From assembly GCA_020746105.1 (NCBI GenBank), contig CM036618.1:18583001-18647000 (forward strand): DNA of 64,000 bases. The letters are read 5' to 3'. How positions within the stretch are numbered: position 1 is the stretch's first letter; the number at the start of each line of letters is the position of its first letter. This DNA comes from Trogon surrucura. Taxonomy: Eukaryota > Chordata > Aves > Trogoniformes > Trogonidae. Made by a program: the position numbers and the translations under genes. This document shows, in pieces, positions 47,936 through 60,917 of this stretch. The notes below the pieces were generated by a model. The model worked only from the letters and a program-made list of their open reading frames with translations, was not told the DNA's origin and made no database searches.

Positions 47936-48540
47936 ACAGACAGATTTCAGATTTTTTCTTTTTTTTTGGAGTGCTAGTGGAATCTCGGTATTTTTAAGAT
48001 TTTTTGAAACATATCTTTGCTAAAAGCTGTTCTTCCTTTACCAGAAATTATAGGGTTTATGCAGAACTCCCTGGGTGAAATGCTATGGTATGTGTTGTGC
48101 CCAAGAGCAACCTATACAATCACAATTTCAGAGTATATTAATTCTTTAGTAATGAATGTTCCCTACTGCTACATAAAATGGGCCCATATAACATACTAGC
48201 ATTTTCAGCTTTTTAGTCCTAATGTCAATATTCAAAAGCTCATCAAAACCTTTTTGTACCTCTGTGTGCTCGGCCCAAAGAAAAGGAAAGCTAGTTAATA
48301 TAAAAGGTATTTTTAGCCTTTCTGAAAGCTTCTTATGCCAATCCCTAAAAAAGAAACAAGAGTTTTCTCCAAAAAATGCAAATACTCTGTCTAGAAGCAA
48401 GAGTATCGCTTTCAGTTTTAACTGTTTCATCATTATGTGTCACTCCCTATGTATAGCAAGTGCTGCATGACAGTTGTTTCTAAGAGACAATCAGGGACTT
48501 TTCCATTAACTACATAATTGTATTTCATAATACATGTATT
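47936..48540. other. Anonymous non-coding DNA
   Basis: No gene or repeat is recognised. Overlapping short open frames on both strands at about 48146-48470 have no motif. Confidence 0.5.
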
Positions 48541-48705
48541 TGTGAAGCATGGGCTTTATGTGTTCAAAGCACTTAGCTCATGCTTAACTAATGCTCACAG
48601 TACCTCTGTGGAACAGGTAAGATAGTGTTATAAAGGCAGATGGTTCCCGAGACCACACAAAAACATTGCTAGCAGAGAAAGGAACAGAGCCTGGTCCCTT
48701 CTGAT
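48541..48705 (-). repeat. MIR-like ancient SINE relic
   Basis: Blocks in order are TTCAAAGCACTTAGCTCATG, AATGCTCACAGTACCTCTGT, GGAACAGGTAAGATAGTG, a loose GGTTCCCGAGACCACAC, and AGCAGAGAAAGGAACAGAGC. They follow the order of the MIR reverse complement (aagcgcttta ... cctcacaacaccctgtgaggtaggta ... cacacagc ... ggcagagc). Divergence is high but the order of several blocks supports the call. Confidence 0.6.
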
Positions 48706-51394
48706 TTCCAAATTGCATATTCAAGTCTCCACATCAAAACATTATACTAGCTATATAACTATAGGAACACTGTTTTTAGCATTATGTCCTAAATCTCTTG
48801 CAATAGTTTCAGTGGCCTCCTACATTAATACAAAGGGTAATGCTGGGGCACTCTACCTAATTTGTCAAGATCAGCAACATTAGCCTCTGTAGTTCTTATA
48901 AGGGCTTGACCTTACTTATTGGGCTAGTCCAACTGAAATTAAATCACTGCATGAAAAGTACATTTCATTAAAAATAACTGTGAAGAAGAAGAGGTACCAC
49001 TTATTTTCAAAGTTTGCCTTCATTTTACAGATCAATGGCATTATGATGTGGCGGTAATGTCCTCAGAGCAGCAGGGACTATGTGCTTGCTATGCTAAGCA
49101 CAGCCCTTGCTGTTAAAAGCACTTCTTAAAAGTGACTACTTCAGTAACCAATACCAGACCAGTATAAACAAAATCTATGACAGACCCTGCAAATGGTTTA
49201 GAGTCCATTCTTTCCTTTTTGTGTGCGGAAGGGAAGTATATCTGTCTGCTGTAGAGAAATATCCTTTCACAAGGGATTTCTTTGACCATGGGTCCAAACA
49301 CCTACCCACAGCCTTTCTCCCTATTCCTTGCCCCTACATGTCTGGCAGAAGCATCTTGAAATCATGTGTAGATGCTGTAATAGCAAATGCAGAGTGCAAA
49401 AAAGCCTTATTAATGAATGGATCTCAGACATGCCAGACCTGAAGGAGGAACTGATAGTCATTTACCTCATCTGGAAACTTTCCAGAACTATGTTATGCTT
49501 TCTTATTATGTTTTCTCATGAATTTCTGAAAGTGAGTGGCGAGGCAAATGTGAAGGAGCTAGCTATGGTAGATGTGTGAGGGAAGAAAAACAGATATTCA
49601 AAACATGACTTCCTCTCCGTATTTATTTTGCTCTGAGTTTTGAGCACCATCAGGCATGGCTTCTGGACTTCCATTCTCCTAGGGATTGTCACTGTACCTT
49701 AATGATTAGATAAAAAACTACTGAGTGATGGGCAAAGGGGGAAATGAGAGGATTGACATACTGTCACTTCCAAGACTATCACAAACATGTAATAATATAT
49801 TTCAGAGATGGATGATTGAATGAATAAGCTCATACCAGACCTGAGTTTGTATTTTGGTGGAGACTTCTGATGGGGACTAATTCCAGAACCTAAGAAAATA
49901 CATACTGACAGCCCAGTGGAATTTGTATGTTTTGAATTAGAAAAGGAAAAATCTTCCCCCGAAAAAGACCAAGTTTCCTTTCCTCTTTTTGGTTTCTGGC
50001 ACAAGACTTGCAAATGTGGGAGGGAGAAAATATCCCGCTCAAAAGAAGAGAGTCTTGGGAAGTCAGCAATATATATGGAAAAAAAAAAGTTTATTGAAAA
50101 AAACCCACCAACGCAAACTCAGTGTTTCACTACAAAATGAGAAGTAAGGTACAGAGAAGGCAGCAGCCACAGATCTCTTTCTTTCATGTTTTCACTTCAT
50201 GTTGTTCCAGATAACTTCTGGTCAGCAACGTCAATGCCACCTAGGCTCATCTCAAAGATTTAAGACATGAAGAGAAGAAGCACCACCAGTTTTGCAGAAC
50301 AAGGGCCTTTGCAGGCAATGATCTACAGAGAAAAAGCAGATTATTATCCTTGTAAAGGAGGTAGGTTTTTATTGTGAGCAGAGAAACACAGAAGCGCAAA
50401 ACAATTAATCTAGTAAGATCTGTGCATTCCCTGCATTTTCCAATGCTTATTTAAAGTTGAACTATATTGTGGTATCATTTTATGGCTTGCTAGTGCAGCT
50501 TACTGATCATGTAATGCCCCAAAAGGAATCTGACTGTTCAGAAAAATCAATAGTGATCAGTAGTCAGCAACTGAAATGGGCTGGAGAATGTCTCGTCTCT
50601 TCAAATGTATATACTAGTACTTCCTATAGAGGGGAAATAGAAATGAAGGAGGAACTTCAGCATTCCTAAAAATGTACATCTAAATTACCAGTTAAACTAC
50701 TCTTAGCAGCATTTGGACTCCAGATATTAGTTTTGTTCTGAACTCCAAAGTTATTCAGCTCAAAAAAAGAGAGCACAAGAATTGAATGTAGTGGGAGAAT
50801 GGAGTTTTTCTGTGTATGTTCTGCAGCTATTTTTGAAGGGGAAGGTAGGCTCTGAATTTATAAGCTCCAGCATTAAAGTCTGGGGCCATGATGCATACTG
50901 AGAGCCAGAGAGCCCTGCTCATAGGAAAAGAAATAAGGCAAATGACACACCGTGGCAACATTTCCAAGTTTAAGCACTTTGGATCTGTGTCTATTTTATT
51001 AAGAATATCATATTTTCAGAAGAAACAGGTGCTTTTGTGGCAAGAGGAGAGTAGCCCAACACAAAAACCTTTCCAGTATTATTGGTGAGAAGCAAAGTTT
51101 AATAAAGTGTTTTCAGCTGAAAGCTTTAACTTCGAATCCTAGCTGCTGGATTAGTTCCTTAGTTTTGCAGTGCAGAGTATTTTAGGGAGAATCTTTATTC
51201 TGTGAACCATATGACACAGGTACTATAAGAAATAGTCGTAATGAAATTGTGCAGAACTGCCAGCGCTTCATCTTCACAGACTGATGTCTAATATCTATTT
51301 AATCCCATTCTCCTGGTTCTCCGCTGCTCTGTAAGGGCTAATTAAAAGAACAGGAATAAATACTTGGTGTTTCAAGCAGAAGTTCATCAGTGAA
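48706..51394. other. Anonymous non-coding DNA
   Basis: No gene is recognised. The largest open frame (49107-49442, 111 codons) has no known motif and is overlapped by a frame on the other strand. A-rich runs occur near 50080-50105. Confidence 0.5.
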
Positions 51395-52070
51395 GTCCCC
51401 CAAAGGTACATGTCAGGGCCTGTTACTAGAAGATCTGGCAAAAGAAGTTGTGAAATAGCAGAGTTTACAAATACTACAAAGCTATTAGAAAAAAATTAAT
51501 GCTGGAAAGAGTTGCAGAGGAATATGAGGATACTGACTGACTGTGTGACAAAATGCTAGATACAACAGTGTAAAATGGTGGTAACTGTAGATACACAGTA
51601 ATGTGTATCTGTATAAACTGTAGATACATATCTGTATATGCTGTATGTATATATCTGTTTATACTGTAGATACACAGTATCTGTATGTATATGTCTGTAT
51701 ATGCTGTAGGTATATGGCATTTGGACTGGCTCTCACCACTCCGAAGAAACCTTTGAGTTCTCTGAAAACATCAACCCAGGGCTCAATACAGATGAAAGAA
51801 AGAAAAGTGCTCATATATGTGAAACATCTTCCAGAGGCAGAGTGATGCAGTAGGCTGGGGTTCTTCAACCTCAAGGGAGGACATGATGGAAGCCCCTAAG
51901 ACTGTGGCAGGTGAGGGTAAGATGAGTAAAGAATGATTATTCAACCTTTCTCATAACACCAGAACTGGGAGGCATCAAATGTAAACTACTGGAAGGCGGG
52001 TGTGGAACTAATACATAGTGTGTAGTTAGACTGTGCCACTCATTACTTCATGAGTGCAAAAAGATATTTA
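51395..52070 (+). mobile_element. Ancient CR1-like LINE relic, RT to near the 3' end, split by a minisatellite
   Basis: A plus-strand old CR1-like relic. The left half (51395-51570) reads like the GVPQG to FADDT region: GTCCCCCAAAGGTACATGTC, GCAGAGTTTACAAATACTAC and AAAGAGTTGCAGAGGAATAT. The right half (51720-52070) reads like the C-terminal domain: GAAAACATCAACCCAGGGCT, GGCTGGGGTTCTTCAACCTC, AAGGGAGGACATGATGGAAG, and TTCTCATAACACCAGAACTG followed by GGAGGCATCAAATG. These are the classic successive blocks of amniote CR1-like elements. It contains many stops. A local tandem repeat (51584-51716) sits between the halves. Confidence 0.78.
51584..51716 (+). repeat. Minisatellite of CTGTAGATACACAGTA / CTGTATATG units
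   Basis: About 130 bp of degenerate tandem units starting with CTGTA and containing TATCTGTATATG. The 17-mer ACTGTAGATACACAGTA occurs twice, 79 bp apart (51584 and 51663), suggesting a higher-order unit of about 79 bp. The array lies inside the ancient CR1-like relic. Confidence 0.85.
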
Positions 52071-55000
52071 GACATGAACAGAAAGTTAATAAACAGTTTT
52101 ATAAAATAAAAATCTTTTGAGAGCTATTAAAATATCTTCTTAGTGGAGATTCCCTGATAACACATTATGAAGGGATGAGTGAGCCAACTGAGAAATTATG
52201 AGTATATATTTGCCCTGTTTTTTGTTCTTCCTTAGCTCCATTGCTGAAAATGTGACAAAAGGGTAAAAGACTCCTAGTCTCATGCAGCAAAACTTGTTCT
52301 CATGTTGAAGGGTACTTTCAGATATTCTGTTTTGTAATCTATATGATATGTGAAGCATATGTGTGAACGTGTGTGGTAGCTGGGGGCGGTTGTTGTGACC
52401 ACAGCGAGGAGTTGTTCAGAGCAGGACCACTGCTTCCCAGTCACAGCTTCCTCGTTGTGCCCTTTAGTGCTAATGAACCTGAGAAGAGGGAGGGGAATTC
52501 AGAGTTTCTCTCTCTTTCTCAATTCCAGTAAATTTGTACCATAAAATGGTAAAACTTGTTTCTATGAAAAGGTGAGGTCTGTATGTTGTGGTTTGATTAT
52601 GTTTCTTTCTTTCTTGCTTGGATTTTTTCTTTTTTTTCTGTCCTGATTTAATTTGACCAGGCAGTCAAATTTCAATAATCTTCATTGCTTCTTGAGTCAC
52701 TGTTTTACATTGATGTTTATTCATGTTCTTCCTGATTGTGCAAGTCACCGGTTCCCTGTCCTTAATGTGCTGATACCAGCGTTCAGGGATGGTGTAAAAA
52801 CCTGGAAGGAAACACTGTCATTTACTCCCTCTGGTCTTGTTTGTTTGCTTCAGAAGTAACTTGCACTGACACAAATAGACTTTCCTTGTGCATGGAAAGA
52901 GATAAGGTTGGGGGTTTCTGTTTTATTTGTTCTGTACCACACATATTTTCCCCACCCACGCCCTCATTCACTTCTATACATGCTCACACACAGATGTACT
53001 TGTATACTAGCAGGTTTCAGAGAATTTCACTCAGCTTAGGAGAATGTGACCAATGTCTGGGATGAAGTGTTTTTATTTTCAGCATCACGAGTCATTTCCA
53101 CCAATCTTACCATTACAGGTGGGTGTTTCTGGGAAGGGTGCTAAAGCACCTATCACTCAGTATTTAGGACGCTGAAATAACATTAGTGAAAGTAGTGCTA
53201 TGAAGAGTTGGGTTGCATCATGTTGTTACAAACTATTTGCTGCTTTCCCAGTTTAGCCTTGTTTTTGAGAGCGGAGAAGTGATTTAGCTAACAGGTGATG
53301 CAGTTGTCTGTGTTTTTCTGCCTATTCCTTTGTTGAAAATGTTGATATGGCTCATAGCTCTAGCTCATTGCCATATCTTTGATAACTGCTCATATGGGAA
53401 TCTGCACATAGATAATTCAAGTGATTTTATGATTAGAGGGATTTTTCTAAACCTGCTGCATTTTTCTCAAGTGTTCTCACTAAGCTGAGTGTCTCCTCAG
53501 ATAGGTGTTTGCTTTCTGTGGGTGAGGCGGGATGATTGTGGTGAGCTGAAAGAAGAGAAGAAGAAACAGTCTCCAGTTTTTGAAGCCTCACATTAATACC
53601 CGTTTTCTTACAGGTTCTGCTTTTCGTACACTGACCTCGAGAATCTCTGCAGGACGTAAGGGTTATTATGTGACTGGACACCTTGAGTCACCCGGGGTAA
53701 ATTACTAGAGTCACTCAGTCATTAGTTAAGCCCTTCTGTTCTGGTGAAATCAGTGGATCTTGTTTTCACTGGGTAATATCTGAGCCATCAAATTTAATAA
53801 ATCATCCCAAAAAATTTTATCTGCGCTTGCAGGTACTATAAAACCATTTTTTTTTACCAAGAGTTTTGTTTTTTTAATCTAGGAAGAGCAATTTTTTTTT
53901 CAGGCACAATGGTTTAAATATGAAGTAGTGGGATAGGTTTTGCTCATTAGAAAGCCTGATGCTGAATTTGATATTCCCTTCTGTTAAACTTACCTCCTCC
54001 AGAATTAAATACTTTAAGTTGCAGGGGATAAAACATAAGGCCTCGGTTAATTGCAAATAAATAGTGCCAGAAATATGTACAGATGGTACCTGAAGTTCAC
54101 TGCTGAAGACTATCCAGTAAACTATATATAATTTGCACAACATGTATGTACAGGAAGTGGGAGAACAACTTTTTTGTGGTTTCTCACATTTGTAAAAAAA
54201 ACCCAACAACAAAAAAAGAAATCATAAATGAACACCCTCAGTCTGTGAAACCTCTTATTTGGGAAAACAGCAACCTGTATTTCTATTTATTTACCTTAAT
54301 TAAATTAATTAATTTAACAAGTCTGAAGATTTCAGCATTTTACAGGATACAGGTGTAAATATCTGGCGAATAGAGTGTATATATTAAACTACAGCTACTT
54401 AGCTAGTAAATATTTTGCCGCATTAGTTTGCTTATTCTCAAGCAATCAGTTGTGAACTCCAGTGTTGTAACAGGTCCACAGGGAACATTTGTGCTTTGGT
54501 TGGCACTTAGATTAAATTCATCAAATGATTTTTTTTCTCCTTCAAGGCTGACATTTCAGAATGTTTTTTTTAAAGGTTGTGTGCCAACTGCCAAAGTCAA
54601 TTAATTAAATGGTAAATCTGAAATTTGTAGGGGAAGACTATGGTTCCATTTTCCTGTGCGACCTTGAAAAAGTGAACATTTAATCCACAAAACACATGGC
54701 TTAGCAGAGGGTCCTGATCTGCTTGCACTGAAAGTGAAAGAAAAACTCCCAGAGATTTTTTTATGAGATTAGGGATTGCCTCAAGGATGGCATTTTACTC
54801 TGCATTTTCCTTCTGTTTTTGATATGTGGTGATAATGAGAATATCCTTTGAGGTCTTGCTACGTTTACTAGTTTAAAGGATTTAGCATTTAGTAAAAGGA
54901 AAATGTGCAAATTTGTGGCCTCATTTTCCATATATTTGGAGGCACCCCAGATGAAGGTATGGTGTACAATCCCAGAATTTGTGATTCCTGTGCTGGCCAG

Positions 55001-57138
55001 ATCTATGAAGCAGATGAAAGGGGCAAAATTCAACAGACGAGCATAAGGACTACAAACCTCTCCCCCAAACACACACTTCCCAAGGAGGGTATCTGCCTTC
55101 AATGCCTACAAAGACAGCCTGGTTTCAAAGCTTAGGCTGGACCTTACTTCTCTACCCCTTACTCCCTGTGTCACTTTTTGCATATCTTATTGAACTTCTT
55201 ATACTATGTTTGAAGCTCTACCACCATAAAGTGCTTGAAAATAAGTGCAGTAAAGTGACTGTTCTTCAGCTGTTAGTTTCTGTCATTATTTTTGTATTTG
55301 TTTTAAGTTTATTTATGTCTTTCCTGCCTGAAGACTGCTGGTGAAGTTCAGAACCTTGTATTCTGGGCCTTGTATATGCATGGAAACACAGCTCAGAGAC
55401 AGTAGAAACAGTGACAGGACAGATGGGTTGAAGCAAACAAAATATGTGACATAGTACTTTTCTCCTTTTGCTATTGAAATTCTTTCATTTTATGTTTTGC
55501 TACAATTTCAAGTTCAGGACTTGTACCTAATTTTTGGCATGCCCGTTCCCTGTTTGTTTCATGAAAGTAGGTGTTTACTTATTTAGGAAGACAGAAGCTG
55601 CATAAGGAGAGTGGTTTCCTGCACAATCAGAAACTTGTTAGGATTTGGTCTTCAATTTGACAACTCAGCATGAGAGATGTAGAGTCCAAGGAGAAGCACT
55701 GCTTAGATATCTGTGGTAGGGAGGAGTGCTGAAGACCACTAGTGACAAGGGTGTTTCTTAAGTACCTGCCTTGTAGGAATGTAGGTGCTATAAATTAAGA
55801 TGCAGGAAGGTAATTCTTCTCAAGACTCATAAGCTTGTGCCTTGTCCTACCCCTTTGCTTTATATAGTGAATAGAGTAGTGGTTCTTTCTCTCAAAGCCC
55901 TGTAATGCATTTCTTAGGGCATGTTTCTTCCTCTACCATCTCTTTTGAATTGTCCTGCCTGTCCAGATGTAGAATATTTTGAAGGAAGGACATCTCACAC
56001 TTTCCTGTTGAAATTGTTCCTCTTTGTGAAAGAGACTTACAGATATGATGACCAAGTCACTGAGGTATGAGCAGAAGTGGGAGAACATCAGCTTGCCTTT
56101 CTGTTCCTGTATTTCGTCTGAAGGACATTTGATGTAAAACATAAGCGAGAATGCCTCCAAGAATGAGATAAATGAAGGATACCAAGCTGTGAATAATGCT
56201 CAAAGTCAAAGCTACTTTGAACAGCCAGCTTCTTCATAATGTAAAAGTTGAAGTGTTTCTATCTATGCCTAGAACAAGAATCCTTGACGGAACTTGACAA
56301 ACTTTGGTAAACAGTTGAAGGACTTCAGATGGGGCCCAGGCTAAGCAATAGATGTGGGGAGGCTTAAAACACTGAATTTTGGTTGAAAACCTATCTGAAG
56401 CACCTAAAGTCTAAAATTCAGCTGGTGCGTGTTAATTTAAAGCTCCTTACGGGTAGATTGGATTTGTTGACAGTTATTTATCTCAGGGGAATTGTGGGCT
56501 GAGAAACAGGTCAAGAAGCATTTTCTTACTGTATTAATTACTGTACTATATATGGACTTAGACAAATAAAAAAGGTGTTTAAAATAGTTTGTAAAATTTG
56601 GCGGATAACAGATTTCATGAATGTTTCTAGGTGATCATTAGATTATCAAGTTTCCCCTAACCAATATTGGGTGGTGATCTATATTGTTTCTATATTGTGC
56701 AAAATACCTGTATCTCCCTGTGAGTGTGAATCCAGTTTTCCGAGAGATCATTGGACGTGAAAGAACTAAACATCCTATTTTTTCCCTCTAAAGTTGTATC
56801 TCAGTATTGTCTTCATCAGTAGCCTTGTCTGCAGGAAGTGTAAAGTTTCCTGCTATGATTGTTTGAGTGCTGCCAATTATCAGATCTGCTTTTGGCAGCT
56901 TTCCCCTCAACCTGCTGATTAGCTAATGTGTGGTTACTAATACAATATGGGAAACTGGTGTAAACGAGGAAGCAAAAGATTTATTAATTTCATGTGCTAA
57001 ATACTGTTTGTAAAGTAATTATCAATACTGTGAGAAGAAATCCTGGCCTAGGAAAGAGTTAGGTCTTTTGTGAAATGAGGCACAAAGATTTTGTGCAGTA
57101 AACAGGCTTATTTTCCCCTTGATACACGCACATAATTT
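52071..57138. other. Anonymous non-coding DNA
   Basis: No gene is recognised over 5 kb. Present are a T/C-rich tract near 52604-52640, A-rich sequence near 54196-54220 and AT palindromic words (TTAATTAAATTAATTAATTT) near 54296-54316. A hydrophobic open frame at 55102-55344 (80 codons) has no supporting motif or splice context. Confidence 0.5.
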
Positions 57139-57245
57139 TCATTAGATTCACAGATTTTAAAGGCAGAAGAGGGACAATTAGAGCATCTAGTCTAACTACC
57201 TGTAAAACACTGCCACAGAATTTCATCTAGCTACCCTGTATCAGA
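57139..57245 (-). mobile_element. Ancient CR1-like LINE 3' end
   Basis: TTAGATTCACAGATTTTAAA, then GGCAGAAGAGGGACAATTAG and GCATCTAGTCTAACTACCTG, then GCCACAGAATTTCATC. This succession matches the reverse complement of the 3' end of old amniote CR1-like elements (cagattttaaggccagaagggaccattatgatcatctagtctgacctcctg ... ccatagaatttcaccc). It differs from the young avian CR1 tails in this window. Confidence 0.75.
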
Positions 57246-57261
57246 ATTAATAGAAAACAGG

Positions 57262-57345
57262 AGCCAAATTCTAAGCTGGATGTACGGCAGTGTTATTCCA
57301 CCAAGCTGGAATAACGGTCATTTATACCAGCTGAGAAATTTGCAG
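57262..57345. repeat. Hairpin-forming interspersed repeat, member 1
   Basis: Contains a perfect 9-bp inverted repeat, GTTATTCCA (57292-57300) and TGGAATAAC (57307-57315), around a 6-base loop, within GAGCCAAATTCTAAGCTGG ... TTATACCAGCTGAG. The framing words (gccaaattct ... taccagctgag) resemble an old palindromic repeat of reptile and bird genomes with the theme ggccagattctgat ... ggtgtaaat ... tttacacc ... aatctggcc. The family name is not known to me. Confidence 0.5.
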
Positions 57346-60300
57346 TAGACTTAAGTGACAATGTAGTTTTTTTACATAAATCTAAATGAAAACAATCACT
57401 TATATTTTAATAGCAATGTTGAAAGAGCTTTGCTGGGAGTGAATTTTTGCAAATATTTTAAACTTTAGAAGATTTTTTTTTTTTAAATCTTTCTGGGATG
57501 GTTGTGTTCCCTATTGTAATTTAACAGTTCACTGGATCTTCTGAAGAAAAGGCTTAAAGTTAGCAGAAACAAAATATTTCTCTTTAAATTTAAACCTATG
57601 TCAAAATGCTTATTTGTAACTAATTCACACACTAGAATCTTAGTGGGGGAGGGGAGAACTAAATAACGTAATAAAAATCTGAATTTTCCCAGAGCCAAGA
57701 AGAACTTGAACTCAAGAGTTCAAAGATTAAATGTCTCAAAAGCTACAACGTGGAGTCTGTGATTTCTTTCATTAGGTTCTATATTTGGCAAAACAAGATG
57801 TCTCATTGCTCTTTGGTAGCCATCTGTACATGTGTGTGGATGATGTTATTATATTTATAGCAGATACAGCCTTATCATTTAGCTACAGACAGAATTCTAC
57901 CTGCTCAGAGCTACAGAGTTTAAGAATGCATTCAGACAATATTGACATAGCCAATGCCATTAACATCCTGCAGTCTGCACAGAAACTAAGACTTTGTGCA
58001 CACTGAAGCTGAACAAAAAAACTTACTTCCTGTTCCCATAACTCAAGAGAGGGTGTTTAAAGGAAAATACCACTGTGGGGAGAATTGCCTTCATGTTCCC
58101 CCAGATTCCCGATAATCTTCTATCAAGTCTACCTCAGGAGAAGGTGGTGAGGTCTCTTCTGTTGGGCAATACAGAACTCTGGGACTTTCATATCAATATT
58201 TGGAATACGCAAAAAGGAAAACTCCTCCTTTTTAGAAGCGCTGCTTATGTGGGCACTAAGCAGAGAGAATCTCCTCTCATAATCATGTTTGCAGTGATTA
58301 TAAGACAACTTCTGGTCTGGGTGATGAACAGTTGGAGGTGCTTTATTTGTGTTTAGAAATAGTCACAAAACCAGAATAGATAGATTTTAATACATTTCCC
58401 ATACTTTTTTTCCACCCTAGTTCTTTTCTTCCTCAGAGCTGGAAGTCTGTTTCAACATGTCATGGCACATTTAGGTGCCTCTGACACAGAGAAAAAGTTA
58501 TGATAATTTACTGCCCAGATAAACATCAGAAGACATGCTCTGAATCTTACCAATAAACCCTACTTCTCTCTCTCTCTTTACTTTAAGCAGGACTAGAAAA
58601 GCCAATGCCTCCTTGAGAAGCAAGGCGTCTCTTTTTCCTTACCCAGAAGGATTTATGTGCTCCCCATCTTCTAGAAAATCCTCGCTTTCCTCTATTGTAC
58701 CACCAAGTATTTGGTAACATCACGCTTGCCTACAACACTTGTAGCAACACCATGTGCCTCAGCCTGTTGCAAACCTCATCGGCCTCACGAGGTACACCCA
58801 GCTCCTGAACCGTGCTTCCCACAATGGCTAGACCTAAAGTTCATTCAGCAATCCATAAAAAAATTGAGAAAAATTATCTGCATATCTGTTCTATGCAGCC
58901 AGACAAGACAAACCAAATAACAGTTCCATCTTAAATACTGCCCCTTCACGAATACCAGCCTGGTAGCTTATGTTCGATGCTACTGTGAAATGGATCCTCA
59001 GGCATGAAACATTGGGAACAGCAGCTTGTGAGTGGGGACAACCCTTTGTAGCACCCTACCAAGTCTGGTGATGTATTGAAGCATGCAGAGGTCACTGCTG
59101 CTCATCCTGCTTCATTATGGTATCTTCTGCCCAAACAAAGATGTGTGTAGAGTGTGCCGGTGTATCTGCTCTACGATACAAAATAAGACAAGACAGAACA
59201 GGAGTGCCATGGAGAAGCCAGACAAGAGGCTCTGACTGAGATCTGAACTGTGTGTTTTGGGTAACTCAGTATAATCCTATGTTTATTGTTTGGTTCAGTC
59301 CTACCTTTCTCAGTCCACAAGGCTGGTCTCCAAGAAACTTTGGAGATATTATCTTCCGAAGGCTGTTGTTACAGAAAAATTGGCTATGGTTTATGGTCTT
59401 GCCAAATTAAATTTAGCTTTGGTGAATGTGACATGAAATTTGTATAGTATAGCCTCACCAGTGAGTAAAAAGTCTCTTTCAGCTGAGCCACATATAAATA
59501 TCAATAATATAAAATTCTGACAATTGTTAAGAGCATTGCATTCATGGAAGGTTTGCACTTTCAGTCTTGTGATAAAACATCCGTCTCTATATATAGTTCC
59601 ATTTTGTCATTTGCTTGTGGAGTACTTCTTCCCCACACTAAAATTAAAATTGAAAAGACTTTTTCACTTTTGGGGAAAAGAGCACCATTGAAGAGAAATT
59701 CTCCCTGGCAAATTAATAGATAAGGTCTGCCATGCTAACTCAAAAGGAAGCAAAAGGTAAAAATTGAATCTCTTTATCACAGTTAAGTCATTTTTCTAAA
59801 CTAGAGAAGTAATGTAGGTTGGAATATATGGGATAGATTCTCTTACAGAAAGTGCTTTTAAACTTTAAAAGGTCCATAAGTAATACTGGAAATGGTTATA
59901 AATGACAGTCTTCTCTTTTAGATTAGGTTGCATTTATTACATTCTACTGGGACTTTATGGAGATTCTCAAGGAATTAAAGTTATATTTATGATAAAAACA
60001 TGGAGCTGCTTCTAAATAGCATTTTCATCATATTAACTGTTGCCTAGATAACGGGCGTATCTCCTCGAGCACCTCTATTCTGGTTTAGCACTACAGCTTG
60101 CAAATTAATACAGTCATTATAAGACAGCAAAGCTATATCACTTACCATTTCATTATTGTTCAAATCAAAATCCATATTTTTTCAGTTTTCCCTAGGGTTA
60201 CAAACTGGATAGGGAAATGTTATCATCTTGCAAAATAATCTCTCAAGACTCACTCTCTTTGGTGTTAAGAGGAGCAGTTAATCATATTACAGTCATTTTC

Positions 60301-60384
60301 ATATTAATAGGTCTTGTGCAAAGAGAGAGTTAATGCTCTCCTACATTCAATCCTCCAAGAGAGTTTTTTATATTTACATATATT
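57346..60384. other. Anonymous non-coding DNA
   Basis: No gene is recognised over 3 kb. It is A+T-rich with T runs near 57473-57484. Open frames at 57785-58006 and 58075-58356 (73 and 93 codons) show no motif. Confidence 0.5.
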
Positions 60385-60425
60385 TATATACGTGTGTATG
60401 TATATATACATGTGTATATATATAT
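60385..60425 (+). repeat. Alternating TA/TG microsatellite tract
   Basis: Forty-one bases alternate pyrimidine and purine without a break (TATATACGTGTGTATGTATA and onward). It is a mixed (TA)/(TG) microsatellite likely to be length-variable and easily unwound. Confidence 0.85.
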
Positions 60426-60917
60426 TAAACTGCTTGCAACGAGATTAGCACAAAAGATATCACGTCCTACTCAGTATATGAATCAGGGTCAAATCAACAG
60501 CATACCCTGAAATTTTAAATCAAAATGGCAATCTGTCATTGCTAAGAGAGTTAGGTAATGCTTAAGTGAATAACATGAATTCGTACCATGATTTAATGGA
60601 AAATACAGGGGGTAACTTACTGCAGCATAGGAAGAGACTCCACAGAGCACCTTGCAGATTCTTTACTCCTTACAGGAGAAGGTGTGATCCTACAACACCT
60701 GTATCTGTTCTAAAATTAAAATCATCTTTAGAGATGAAATTTATATTTTGAGGGATTTATGCACCCTTTTCTTTAGAGATCTTCTCACACTGTCATTTTC
60801 TGAAAGATTCTCATATAATGTTTTACATTTAATAATGTTATTTTAACTTGGAGCTTTAACTTTATGCGTGAACATTTTCTGGTCCTTTTCTTTTTGTCCA
60901 ATCTACTGGCACAGGTA
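60426..60917. other. Anonymous A+T-rich DNA before the CpG-rich patch
   Basis: No gene is recognised. Near its right edge lies a pyrimidine-rich stretch, CTGGTCCTTTTCTTTTTGTC, followed by ACTGGCACAG at about 60906-60915, which has the form of a splice acceptor immediately before the CpG-rich patch. Confidence 0.45.

Noticed and set aside
49107..49442. 111-codon open frame
   Set aside because: No motif, an opposing open frame overlaps it, and codon use looks random.
55102..55344. Hydrophobic 80-codon open frame as a small membrane protein
   Set aside because: T-rich DNA gives hydrophobic codons by chance; there is no homology or regulatory context.
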